From positions 27,072,501-27,136,500 of the forward strand of contig OY821787.1 of assembly GCA_963682175.1 (NCBI GenBank): 64,000 nucleotides of DNA, given 5' to 3'. A program made the position numbers and the translations under genes. The stretch is from Triglochin maritima (lineage: Eukaryota > Streptophyta > Magnoliopsida > Alismatales > Juncaginaceae). Below, piece by piece: positions 45,418 to 56,867 of this stretch (the stretch's first letter is position 1; every line of letters begins with the position of its first letter). The notes under the pieces were generated by a model that did no database searches, had not been told where the DNA came from, and saw nothing but the letters and a program-made list of their open reading frames with translations.

Positions 45418-46911
45418 ATGGATGGTTACATGGGCGACCATTCATATCATTGTTGGGACCAGGATGATTCTCCCTGGTATTCCGGACCCATGCAACCTGG
45501 GGTGGCTTAGACGAACACCCCGTACGGTTGGGATGATCTTCATTATGTGACTGAGCAATCTTCATATAGGGGTGATATGAGAGAGGCACCGACGGCTAGA
45601 TCTCCATCTAGTTATGTTGGATCATACTCTGGGCAACAAACTTTGGCCTCTTTCATGCATGCGGTAGACGACATGAGTGCACCAGTGGCTCCAGTAGCCA
45701 TACCGTACGATTATTGTGGGTTGAGTGGTCATAATATCGGGGAATGTCCTTATGTTCCCCCAGAGCCTGAGTATGAGCATACATTTTCCCAAAATGCTCA
45801 ATATGACCATTACGCATCCGCGTACATCCCGAGAGTGATGGATTCATGGGGAAACAATTCTTATTCAAATTCTTATACTTCATATTCTACCCAGTATCCT
45901 CCTCCCGAATACCCAGAATTCTACCAGCACCCCACTCCAAATCATTGGACTCATTCTCATCCCATCAACACCCAACCCCAAAATTTTCCAAGCTCTGACT
46001 TGGACCCCATCGTTGACCGCATACCTGATTCCTTGAAACAAACTCTCCAAACATTCATGGAAACCACACAAAACTTATTGAAGTCCAACTTGAATTCCTT
46101 GCAAACCATGGAAATGCAAGTGAGCCAGATGACACAACAATTCCATGAACGTGAGGAGGGTAACTTTTCTTGTCAACATGAGGATTCATCTTTTGATATC
46201 GAACCACCACCACATCCACAAATTCAAAGCACAATCTTTCAAAGTCAAACTCCTAGTCAGTCTGAGGGACTTGGGGTTTCAATTCACGATCACCTAGTGG
46301 AGGATTCGATTCAAATTGAGAATAACTTGGACCAGCTTCATTATGAGTCGGCACATGATTGTGCCTTATCTTCTTGTCCCGTGGCCCTTGAGCCACATGA
46401 TCTTATTGTTGTACCTCCTAAGGACTCACCTCTGGTGGAGCAAGAGCTCCCTAGTCCCCTCAATTTCAAACAACTTGATGAGAGTTTGCCTCTCACTATT
46501 GTTCCTGATCATCTTGGAAATAATGGAACATCAAACAACTACATTGCTCATGAGGGTATTAGGAGTTCCTTGGAGGATACTTTGGGTATGAGACCCACTT
46601 CCTGTTCTCCTGGTGAGTTGGACATGCATAACGAGGTGCTTGACCTCGTTCCGACCCACCAGCCTGTTGGTTGGAGAGTTTGGATTGATGATCATAACTT
46701 CAGTTCCGCAACGGGAGATATTTTTCTTCCGTTGCCCCTTATTTCCCAAACTCTCGAAAGGATCAAGCTCTTTCAGTTTGATCCTTTGTATGAGACGCCT
46801 TTGCGTCCAATTCATGAACCTCTCATTTCATCTGGTGCTCTTTGTGAAGGGGGCCCACGCATGCGTATTCTGGCCCCGCGTGGTGTCATGTTCCCTTTCC
46901 AAGTGCATTGA
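45418..46911 (+). pseudogene. R8 short Gag-like protein (zinc knuckle class), one amber codon
   Basis: The start at 45418 (MDGYMGDH) is conserved with R1, R2 and R9. Codon 31 is TAG where the others have CAG. From Met 45547 the frame is open for 454 codons to 46911. Regions: Tyr/Pro-rich N terminus; zinc-knuckle-like YDYCGLSGHNIGEC with the first Cys replaced by Tyr; Ser/Tyr/Pro-rich stretch; helical region LKQTLQTFMETTQNLLKSN; acidic, glutamine-rich middle; C-terminal QPVGWRVWIDDHNF and LERIKLFQFDPLYETPLRP, ending FPFQVH. It is homologous to the zinc knuckle, helix and C terminus of the R3 gag-protease protein but lacks the capsid and protease parts. Probably RNA-binding; role untested. Confidence 0.8.
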
Positions 46912-48543
46912 CCCACTCTTGAGGTTCCCATTTGATGTCTTTTGACAAATGAAGATGAGAACTTATGTTTGTACATAGTTATATAAAAAAAAGAAAAAAA
47001 AGAAAAAAAGAAAAAAAAGAAAAAAGAAGTACAATAAAAGACTCCTTCAGTGAGCATTGATTGTTGTGAGCCCCAACCCTTGTGCATTTGGGGTCCATTT
47101 CTTTCACGTATTTGTATCCCTTCTTTAGCATCTCACAGGTTTTGAGGGAATTCGGGTTTGTGTCCATCAACATGACCTACTTCCCTTTGTACTTAATGTT
47201 GGTGAGATCTCTCCTTTTTTTTCATGCATAAATCCATGTAGTATCTTGCTCACATTCATTGAGGACAATGCATGAAGTAGGTGTGGGGGGGTGTTTTACG
47301 TGTGTACATAGTCGAGTCTTTTCTTTCGATTTTGTTTTCTTTTGTTTGCATTTAGGGTCATGTTAGTGTGCTGCATTTAATATCGATATATTTGCTTGCC
47401 ATGATCCTTGGGGGACTTGTCTTGTTTTGCTTGCCTAGTGCTTCAAAAGTTTCACATTTCTTTCAAAATCTTCATGTGTTTTCGAAAGAAAATGTTTTGT
47501 GGGTTTTGTGTGTGTTTAGCATGTGCAAAACCGTTGAAAGGCAAAGTAAAAAGAAAGCTCCCAAAATTGTCTTGAACTTGATGCATTAGGATATCTAGTA
47601 CGTGGCTTTAGGATTTATCGAGTCGTTAGGATGCACCCCAGTTTTCCTTTGGGGGTGAGTAATCATAGGGTTTCAGTGCTCAAACATTCAAAGAAGTCCA
47701 CCCTGAACCTAGTGAGTCAATAATTCGTGTTTGTTAATTTAGGAAGTTTGTTGTAGTCAAGGACCCTCTTAATCTTGTTGTGAGACATTAGTGTAGGGGT
47801 TTTGGTTCATGTGTAGATAAGAAATAAGTGAGTAGATGTTCTCTCTTCTCGTACGGCTCCTATCACTCGGGAAAGTAGGTTTGAAGGGACTTTGTGCCTG
47901 GTGTTTTCGACTCATCTGACTTGGGATGCGCCGAACTCCCGTTACACGGGTGGTAGGGATTGCCCTATGTGGAGATTTGGGGAAAGGTGTACGTGATAGT
48001 GTAAGTCCTCATGGGCAATGATGCACGAAACCTGACCCTGGGAGAATGAAGCTCCAACTAATAAAAAGAAAAAAAGAAAAAAAATGTGTGAAAAGAAACA
48101 AAAAGAAAAAAAAATGTTAATGCAAATAAGAACCTTAATGGACCTTACACTTTGTATCACTTGAGGATCTTGAGGTTGTCCATGTCTTTCACTTAATTTC
48201 TTATTTAACTTGCACGAATGGTTTATTAGGCTAGGTGTGGACTGATTACCTATATAGAGTCGGCCCGTAGGATTACCGCGTCCATTGATCGACAAAATAT
48301 TTCCAACGAGCCGAGGTCTAGATTGAATAATGCATCTTGTTCGGATTTTGTGGGTATATCTACTGAAAACCCTCAGGAGACAACACTCCTCCTCCTTGGC
48401 AACAAAGAGGTTTAACGGCTTGTTGCACGTGCTAAGTGCAACCGTGATTCCTACGAAAGTGAGTTAGGATTTCTTGTTTCTCGTTTGCTTTTCTCTTTCT
48501 TTGTTTTGCTCGGGACTAGCAAAAACTTAGGTGTGGGGGTATT
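46912..48543 (+). other. R8 3' non-coding region with paired hairpins and polypurine tract
   Basis: A-rich tract 46983-47030, conserved CATTGAGGACAATGCATGAAG segment near 47260, second A-rich tract near 48060-48115. Hairpins follow near 48391-48410 (CCTCCTTG/CAAAGAGG, one mismatch) and 48422-48442 (GTTGCAC/GTGCAAC), then polypurine tract AGGTGTGGGGGTATT at 48529-48543. Confidence 0.75.
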
Positions 48544-50078
48544 TGAGTGACATTATTTCATGCTTATATTTGTATCTTATATCCATTATCTTACACCTAA
48601 GCAATGCTACGTGACGAGTTTTATGTTTCGTTTTCAGAAATAAAGAGGTTTGAAGAGAAGAGCCATGAAAGGACCCAAAAGCAGGAAAAAGGACTTAATT
48701 GTGAGACCTGGGGACCAAGATGCAAGACAGAAGGACCTGATCGTAAGACAGAAGGACCTAAGAGCAAACCAGGAAACTCCACACCATCATGAGGAGTATT
48801 TTGTCAATTCGATTCGGGTCGGAGCTCCACTAAACAAGTTAGATGCATCCAAGACCAAGAAACACACCAAGGAAAGCCCACTAGAAGACCCAGACGGATC
48901 TGGGCTTTATAGGCTGCCAATTGGCGGTCTGGATCATGCAAGATCCGCCCCAACTTCTCCTGGACTTGTATTAGTGTTCGTTTAGGCTATTTTTGGTATT
49001 GGTTTAGTCCCACATCGGGGGATTGTCCCGGATTAGCTTTTTTCATGCTTATAAATAGAACTCTTCACCTTCCATTGTAATTACCCATTGCTTGGTGGCA
49101 TTCTCTCTACTAAGGAGTGAGCCTTGAAGCAAAAACTCAAGGTGGAGAAGAATGCTACCTTCAATGTGAGTCATTTGTTAATAAAATAATTCTTCTAGTT
49201 TCTTTTAATCTTGTCTTTTAATTTGTGCATGTTTGTTTAGTCTTTCCTTTCCTTTTATGTTTCTTTAATGCTTCTTGCCTTCTTAGTTAATTTTCATTTC
49301 AGTATTATGCTTTCTTTTGCTAGTATAGTTAGTGTAATGAGTAGTGAGTAGTTCCATCCCCATTTGGGGGGTGGAGAAATATGTGATATAATTATGTAGT
49401 GTATTAAGTGTGTGTTATTTTTATCCCTTGAGCTTTATATGATTTCCATAACCATTTAATGGGTCTCCACTCTTATCTTTGATATGCTAATGCTCTTGAA
49501 TGAAGCTTAGCTTATGCTTTGATTAGTGGACCTATTTTATGGGGAATGATAAGGTTAGGATATGGATGAAGTTAATATTGGAAACACAATTTGTAGTGTA
49601 TGTGCTCTTGTTGCCTTTACCTTAGCTAATGTCTTGTATGTTTTAATGATGTAGTCTTATCTTAATTCATGTGGAGGCATAGTAGGGTATAGTCTTTATA
49701 CTTGAGTTCATGTAGCTTCATTCCAATTATTGTCTTGTATGTTTTAATGATGTAGTCTTATCTTAATTCATGTAGAGGCAAAGTTGGATGTAGTTTTATG
49801 ATTTCATGCACTACATGTTGTGGGGAGCTTAATGAACACACACACACTTCTTTATGTTCACATTATTTCTCTACCCCCTTTGGGGTTTAGTTTCTTGCTT
49901 CTTTTCCATTTCCATTTGCATCTTAGTGTAGTTTAGTGTAACCAACCTTTCTTCCCTTTCTTTACCTCTCGCCTTCGCACAAACCAAGTGTCGACACACC
50001 TCCCAGTGGACGACCCGTATTTGCCACCGCTTCAACGCGGCCGTGCACTTGCGGTTAAATATAAAACGAGATCAATCA
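48544..50078 (+). repeat. R8 3' LTR (1535 bp)
   Basis: Nearly identical to 42736-44291. It carries one palindrome unit instead of two (a 21-bp deletion near 48913, explaining the length difference) and starts TGAGTGACATTATTTC rather than TGATTGACATCATTTC. TATA box at 49050-49058. Confidence 0.95.
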
Positions 50079-50083
50079 CTTCT

Positions 50084-50702
50084 TGAGAATGAGCAAGATA
50101 GGAGGCATGAATGAGAGGTGAACCTCTATCTAGTTGTTTGAAATGTACGATATCAGGTGGTTGATTCTTAACCCACATGGGGTCCTCAACAGATATAGAG
50201 TGAAGAGTAGGTGACCCAGCAGTTGCAAAAATGGTATCTTGTGGCTCAAGAGCCACATGATCGAAAGGATTTGGCTCAAAGGCCACAAGATCAAAAGGAT
50301 GTGGCTCAAAGGTCACACGATCACAAGATAAAATACCTCCTTGTGCCAGCCCAGGTGAAATATCTTCACCATCAACATGATCTCCATCGAACAACTCTCT
50401 GAAATATGTGAAGGTGCCTTCAACTTCAATCTCATCCATGCCTTGGATAAGGTTAACCCCAGCAGGGTCATGAAAGGCAGCTGCCTTTTTGCCGATGGTG
50501 AAGAAGTTGAAATCAGCGCACTGACTACCACATGTCAAGCGCAACAGACCATTGTAGCAATTGATCAAGGCATTGGAAGTCTCTTGGAATGGTCGCCCCA
50601 AAATAATAGGAATTTTTTCAAGTGGGTTTGGCATATGCTAAGTATCCAAAACAAAGAAATCGACTGGATAAATGAACTCTGTCACTTTGATCAGAACATC
50701 TT
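50084..50702 (-). pseudogene. R4 Athila-type protease fragment (unit 1)
   Basis: Minus strand: KDVLIKV, YPVDFFVLDT, then a TAG stop where unit 2 has Glu, then IPIILGRPFQETSNALINCY and an acidic tail with FEPHPFDLVAFEPNPFDHV repeats. The upstream catalytic part is cut off by the R5 LTR at 50703. A different subfamily from R3. Confidence 0.8.
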
Positions 50703-51332
50703 TGATTGAACATTTTAATTAACCGTAAGTGCATGACCACGTTGAAGCGGTGGCAAATATGGGTCGATCCACAGGGAGGTGTGTCAACTTTTGTTTATTC
50801 GAAGGCGAGTGGTAAAGAAATGAGAGAAAGGTTGATTAAACTAAACTAGTAAACTAGAAAGGAGGAAATGAAAGCACGAAATAAACTAAACTAAGCTAAG
50901 CAACTACTAAGAAGAAAGATAAATCTCAGGAATGGGAAGAACCCCTAACGGGTGGAGTGTGTGTGTACACATGAAATAAGTGCGGGAATGCATACAATAA
51001 GAACAAGTGTAGTTAGTGTTTGTTAATGCATAATAAGTACCTAATGGCAAGACCTATCATTTAAAGCACTAACCGAGGTGATTAATATGAGCATGACAAG
51101 TTTGTTATTAAGAACATAAACAAGCATGGAATGTACCTAAACATTATGGCAGAAACCATCAAGTAAAAGTTCTTATTAATTCAAACAAGCATAATAATAT
51201 TTCTCACATACAACAATGTTTAGCATTCATACCATCAACATAACATGTATACACATCTACTCCACCCCCAAAGGGGAATAGAACTACTCACACATATTTA
51301 AACTAAAATTTATACTAGGGAAAGAAAATGAT
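50703..51332 (-). repeat. R5 LTR end fragment (630 bp, unit 1)
   Basis: Starts TGATTGAACATTTTAATTAACC on the + strand, with the U5 block. The rest of the LTR is missing where R6 begins. Confidence 0.75.
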
Positions 51333-52038
51333 TGATATGTTTTAATTAACCGCAAGTGCACGGCCGCGTTGAAGTGGTGGAAAATACGGGGCGATCCACA
51401 GGGAGGTGTGTCGACCTTTGGTTTGTGCGAAGGCGAGTGGGAAAGAAAGGACAGAAAGATTGATTACACTAACTACACTAATCTAAACTAGTAAACTAGA
51501 AAGGCTGAAATGAAATCACAACACAAACTAAACTAGGCAACTATTGAAGGAAGATAAAACTCAGGAATGGAAAACCCCAAATGGGTGGAGTGTGTGTGTG
51601 TGTGCACATGAAATAAGTGTGGTGGTGAATGCATACAAGAACCTCAAGTTAGTTACTGTTTGTTAATGCATAAGAAGTACCTAATGGCAAGACCTATCAT
51701 TTACAACACTAACCTAGGTGATTAATATGAGCAATGCAAGGTTGTTATTAAGAACATAACAAGCATGTAATGTACCTAACTATGGCAGAAACCATCAAGT
51801 AAAGTTCTTATTAATTCAAGCAAGTATACTAATATCTCTCACAAACAATAATATCTAGCATTCATACCATCTACATAACATGTACACACATCTACTCCAC
51901 CCCCAAAGGGATGGAACTACTCACACATATTTAAACTAACAATTATACTAAGGAAAGAAGGCATGCTTACTCTAATTATAGAAAGACTAAACAAAAAGTT
52001 AACTAAAAGCCATAAAACAAAAAAAACATGCAAGCAAG
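51333..52038 (-). repeat. R6 LTR end fragment (706 bp, unit 1)
   Basis: Starts TGATATGTTTTAATTAACCGC, with U5 block. It is cut by the R7 LTR at 52039. Very similar to R5 over its length. Confidence 0.75.
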
Positions 52039-53433
52039 TGTTGAACGTTTTATTTAAACCGCAAGTGCACGGCGTTGGTGAAGACGTGTCAAATACGGGT
52101 CGTCCTCAGGGAGGTGAGCAGCCTCTTGTTTATCAGAAATCAAGTGGCACAAAAAAGGGGGAGGAAAGTTGTTTATCCTAATATATGCTACACTAACTAC
52201 TAAGAAGTACGAAATTCAAACGAAAGAAACAAACGATGAAATACCAACTAAGCTAAAAACGAAATGCTGGAATTCAGGAATGGGAAAACTCCTATGGGGT
52301 GGAGTGAGTGCACACATGCAAAGAGGTGGGTGTTGAACACATTCTTTAAGCACAAATGAAGGTGGTGTTATCATGCTTAGGAAGTGTCTAAATGTTATGA
52401 CAAAACCTATCAATCTATTCACCAACCTAGTTGATTAACATTTACATATACAAGTTGTTTATTTCAAAACCTAAACAAGCATGAGAGGTGTCTAATCATT
52501 TTGGCAAAACTCATCAAGTGATAAATTCTATCCTAAACAAGCAAGCATACATTCATGTTTTATCAACACATTGTAAGTAAAGCATTCATTCCATTCTCTA
52601 ATGCACGTATGTACATCTACTCCACCCCCAAAGGGGATGGAACTACACACTATAAATTACACGAATTATTAAACTAAGCAAGGAAAGCATATTAACTAAG
52701 ATACTAAAACTAATGAAATTAAACAAAGTAAAGCAAGCAAAATGAAACTAATAACATAACAAAGAAACTTTTACTAACAAATGACTCACATTTCAAGCAG
52801 CATCCTCCTACTTTAGTGTGTGCTTCAAGGCCTCACTTCTAGTAGGAAGAATAGTCACTCGAAATATGGAGTGATTATAATAGAAGGTGAAGAGTTCTAT
52901 TTATAGCCATAGAAAAAGGTAATCTGGGACAATCCCCCGATGTGGGACTACACAAATACCAGAAATGGACTAAATACACACTAATACGCGACCTGCCAAA
53001 ATCTTAGTGGATTTGGGCTAAAATAGACTGCCAATTAGCGGTCTTGGACCGCCAATTGGCGGTCTATGTGGTTCGGATCTAGCCAAGTTTTCTTGTGGGC
53101 ATTTCTTGGTATATTTGATGGTCTTGGATACATTTACTTGGTTTGTTGGAGCTCCGACCCGAATCGAATTGCTAAAATACTCCCCATGATGGTGTGGAGT
53201 ATTCTGTTTTGCTCTTAGGTCCTTCGGTCTTACGTTCAGGTCCTTCTCCTTTGAATCTCAGTTCCTAGATCTCACAATTCAGTCCTTTTTCCCAGCTTTC
53301 GGGTCCTTTTATGCTTCATCTCTTCAAACATATTTATTCCTGAAAACTAAACATAAAACTCGTTACATAGCATTGTTTAGTTGAAAGATAATGGATATAA
53401 GATACAAATATAAGAATGAAATGATGTCAATCA
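52039..53433 (-). repeat. R7 LTR (1395 bp, unit 1)
   Basis: TGTTGAACG...GATGTCAATCA on the + strand, with U5 block, TATA, USE and two palindromes (about 53028-53065). Confidence 0.85.
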
Positions 53434-54254
53434 AATACTCCCACACCTAACTTTTGCTAGTCCCGAGCAAAACAAAGAAAGGAAAAAGCATACGAAAAAC
53501 ACGAAATCCTAACTCACTTTCGAAGGAATCACGGTTGCACTTAGCACGTGCAACAAGCCGTTAAACCTCTTTGTCGCCAAGGAGGAGGAGTGTTGTCTCC
53601 TGAGGGTTTTCAGTGGATATACCCATAAAATCCGAACAAGATGAATAAATCAATCTAGCTACACGACTCGCTGGACTCATATTGTCGATCATGGGACGCG
53701 GTAATACTACGGGTCGACTCTATATATGTAATCGGTTGACACACCTAGCCTAATGAGTTATTCGTGAGAGTTAGTTAAGGACTTAAGTGAAAGACATGGG
53801 CAACCTTAACTTCTGAATGTGATACAATGTGTAAAGTCCATTTTGGTTCTTATTTGACTTTTTTTCTTTCTTTTTCTTTTTCTTTGGAGCAGTTTATTGG
53901 TTGGTGTTTGATTCTCCCATGGTCAGGTTTCGTGCATCATTGTCTATGAGGACTTACACTATCACGTACACCTTCCCCCAAATCTCCACATAGGGCGATC
54001 CCTACCACCCGTGTAACGGGAGTTCAGTCAGTGCATCTTAAGTCAGATGACTCGAAAGTACCAGTCACAAAGTCCTCTCAGACCTACTTTCCCGAGTGAT
54101 AGGAGCCGTGCGAGAAGAGAGAACACCACTTATTTATTTGTCTACATGGGAACGAAAACCCCTACTCTTAATTTTCACAAAAAGAGATTAAGGGCCCTTG
54201 ACTACGACAAACTTCCTTATACTAACAGACACGAATTATTTGACTCACTTGCTT
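53434..54254 (-). other. R7 3' interior, unit 1, cut at duplication junction
   Basis: Polypurine tract, both hairpins (about 53533-53590) and pyrimidine tract. It ends abruptly at TTGACTCACTTG|CTTTCTCGAC, where R4-type sequence resumes; this is the tandem duplication junction. Confidence 0.7.
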
Positions 54255-54912
54255 TCTCGACTATGTACACACATAAACACCCCCCCACACTTATGTCATG
54301 CATTGTCCTCAATGAATGTAAGCATGGTACTACATGAATTTATGCATGAAAAATAAAAAATCTCACCAACATGAGGCACCAAGGGAAGTTCATGGTTTTG
54401 TTAATTTACACAAACCCGAACTGCCCTCAAAAATTGTGAAATACTAAAGAAGGGAGACATATACGTGAAACAAATGGGTCCCGAATACGCAAGGGTTGGG
54501 GCCTACAACAATCAGTGCTCACTTGTGGAGTTTTTTTTCTTCGTTTGTTCTTTCTTCTTTCTTTTTTTTTGAAATATAACTATGTACAATAATGGTTTCT
54601 CACCGTCATTTGTCGAGCTAGATATGTAGCTGCATGGGCTCACAATATAGGAAATAGGAGGATTGTTGAGAGGTTTATGAACCACGAATGGTGGTTCATG
54701 CCTCTCAAAACCAGGTTCTATGAAAGGAATTGGAAACAAATATGTTTCCATTCCACGATAGCTGAGGGTCATCAATATATATACTCGAACCGACATTTGG
54801 GTGCACTGGGATCATTTCGTCTACATAAGGTGACACCCAGATGGCAAAGTCCAGAAACAGAATGCTTGACCATGTGACACCCTTTTAAGCATTGTAGTCG
54901 TTTGATGCTTCT
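54255..54912 (-). other. R4 3' interior, unit 2 copy
   Basis: Matches 42081-42735. Contains degraded C-terminal coding remnants on the minus strand (54512-54796). Confidence 0.7.
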
Positions 54913-55531
54913 TGAGAATGAGCAAGATTGGAGGCATGAATGAGAGGTGAACCTCTATCTAGTTGTTTGAAATGTACGATATCAGGTGGTTGATTCTTAA
55001 CCCACATGGGGTCCTCAACAGATATAGAGTGAAGAGCAGGTGACCCAGCAGTGGGAAAAATGGTATCTTGTGGCTCAAGAGCCACATGATCGAAAGGATT
55101 CGGCTCAAAGGCCACATGATCAAAAGGATGTGGTTCAAAGGTCACACGATCACAAGATAAAACACCTCCTTGTGCCAGCCCAGGTGAAACATCTTCACCA
55201 TCAAATGGATCTCCATCGAACAACTCTCTGAAATATGTGAAGGTGCCTTCAACTTCAATCTCATCCATGCCTTGGATAAGGTTAACCCTAGCAGGGTCAT
55301 CAAAGGCAGTTGCCTTTTTGCCGATGGTGAAGAAGTTGAAATCAGCGCACTGACTACCACATGTCAAGCGCAACAGACCATTGTAGCAATTGATCAAGGC
55401 ATTGGAAGTCGCTTGGAATGGTCGCCCCAAAATAATAGGAATTTTTCCAAGTGGGTTTGGCACATGTTCAGTATCCAAAACAAAGAAATCGACTGGATAA
55501 ATGAACTTTGTCACTTTGATCAGAACATCTT
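54913..55531 (-). pseudogene. R4 Athila-type protease fragment (unit 2)
   Basis: As in unit 1, but open from TKFIYPVDFFVLDTEHVPN through IPIILGRPFQATSNALINCY to a stop near 54885. Lacks the catalytic Asp region. Confidence 0.8.
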
Positions 55532-56161
55532 TGATTGAACATTTTAATTAACCATAAGTGCATGACCACGTTGAAGCGGCGGCAAATATGGGTCGATCCA
55601 CAGGGAGGTGTGTCAACTTTAGTTTATTCGAAGGCGAGTGGTAAAGAAATGAGAGAAATGTTGATTAAACTAAACTAGTAAACTAGAAAGGAGGAAATGA
55701 AAGCACGAAATAAACTAAACTAAGCTAAGCAACTACTAAGAAGAAAGATAAATCTCAGGAATGGGAAAAACCCCTAACGGGTGGAGTGTGTGTGTACACA
55801 TGAAATAAGTGCGGGAATGCATACAATAAGAACAAGTGTAGTTAGTGTTTGTTAATGCATAATAAGTACTTAATGGCAAGACCTATCATTTAAAGCACTA
55901 ACCTAGGTGATTAATATGAGCATGACAAGTTTGTTATTAAGAACATAAACAAGCATGGAATGTACCTAAACATTATGGCAGAAACCATCAAGTAAAAGTT
56001 CTTATTAATTCAAACAAGCATAATAATATTTCTGACATACAACAATGTTTAGCATTCATACCATCTACATAACATGTATACACATCTACTCCACCCCCAA
56101 AGGGGAATGGAACTACTCACACATATTTAAACTAAAATTTATACTAGGGAAAGAAAATGAT
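55532..56161 (-). repeat. R5 LTR end fragment (unit 2)
   Basis: Copy of 50703-51332 at offset 4829. Confidence 0.75.
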
Positions 56162-56867
56162 TGATATGTTTTAATTAACCGCAAGTGCACGACCGCGTTG
56201 AAGTGGTGGAAAATACGGGGCGATCCACAGGGAGGTGTGTCGACCTTTGGTTTGTGCGAAGGCGAGTGGGAAAGAAAGGAGAGAAAGATTGATTACACTA
56301 ACTACACTAATCTAAACTAGTAAACTAGAAAGGCTGAAATGAAATCACAACACAAACTAAACTAGGCAACTATTGAAGGAAGATAAAACTCAGGAATGGA
56401 AAACCCCTAAGGGGTGGAGTGTGTGTGTGTGTGCACATGAAATAAGTGTGGTGGTGAATGCATACAAGAACCTCAAGTTAGTTAGTGTTTGTTAATGCAT
56501 AAGAAGTACCTAATGGCAAGACCTATCATTTACAACACTAACCTAGGTGATTAATATGAGCAATGCAAGGTTGTTATTAAGAACATAACAAGCATGTAAT
56601 GTACCTAACTATGGCAGAAACCATCAAGTAAAGTTCTTATTAATTCAAGCAAGCATACTAATATCTCTCACAAACAATAATATCTTGCATTCATACCATC
56701 TACATAAGCTGTACACACATCTACTCCACCCCCAAAGGGATGGAACTACTCACACATATTTAAACTAACAATTATACTAAGGAAAGAAGGCATGCTTACT
56801 CTAATTATAGAAAGACTAAACAACAAGTTAACTAAAAGCCATAAAACAAAAAAAACATGCAAGCAAG
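56162..56867 (-). repeat. R6 LTR end fragment (unit 2)
   Basis: Copy of 51333-52038 at offset 4829. Confidence 0.75.

Larger units (their letters stand above)
42736..50078 (+). mobile_element. Family R element R8, structurally complete, 7343 bp
   Basis: Best preserved element in the window: 5' LTR 42736-44291, PBS 44298-44315, Gag-like ORF 45418-46911, polypurine tract 48529-48543, 3' LTR 48544-50078. It has perfect 5-bp duplications CTTCT at 42731-42735 and 50079-50083. The termini are TGATTGA...TCAATCA. The uninterrupted target is present at 54908-54912 in the second duplication unit. No RT, RNase H, integrase or protease, so it is non-autonomous, resembling the published LARD and TR-GAG categories. 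The LTRs are nearly identical apart from one 21-bp unit, which suggests recent insertion. Confidence 0.95.
42081..54254. repeat. Tandem duplication, unit 1 (interrupted by R8)
   Basis: 42081-42735 plus 50084-54254 aligns end to end with 54255-59083. The offset is 4829 for everything right of R8 (checked at 50084/54913, 50111/54940, 50703/55532, 53401/58230). Differences are scattered substitutions; the only length change I noticed is about 3 bp left of R8. R8 and one CTTCT copy are absent from unit 2. Confidence 0.92.
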
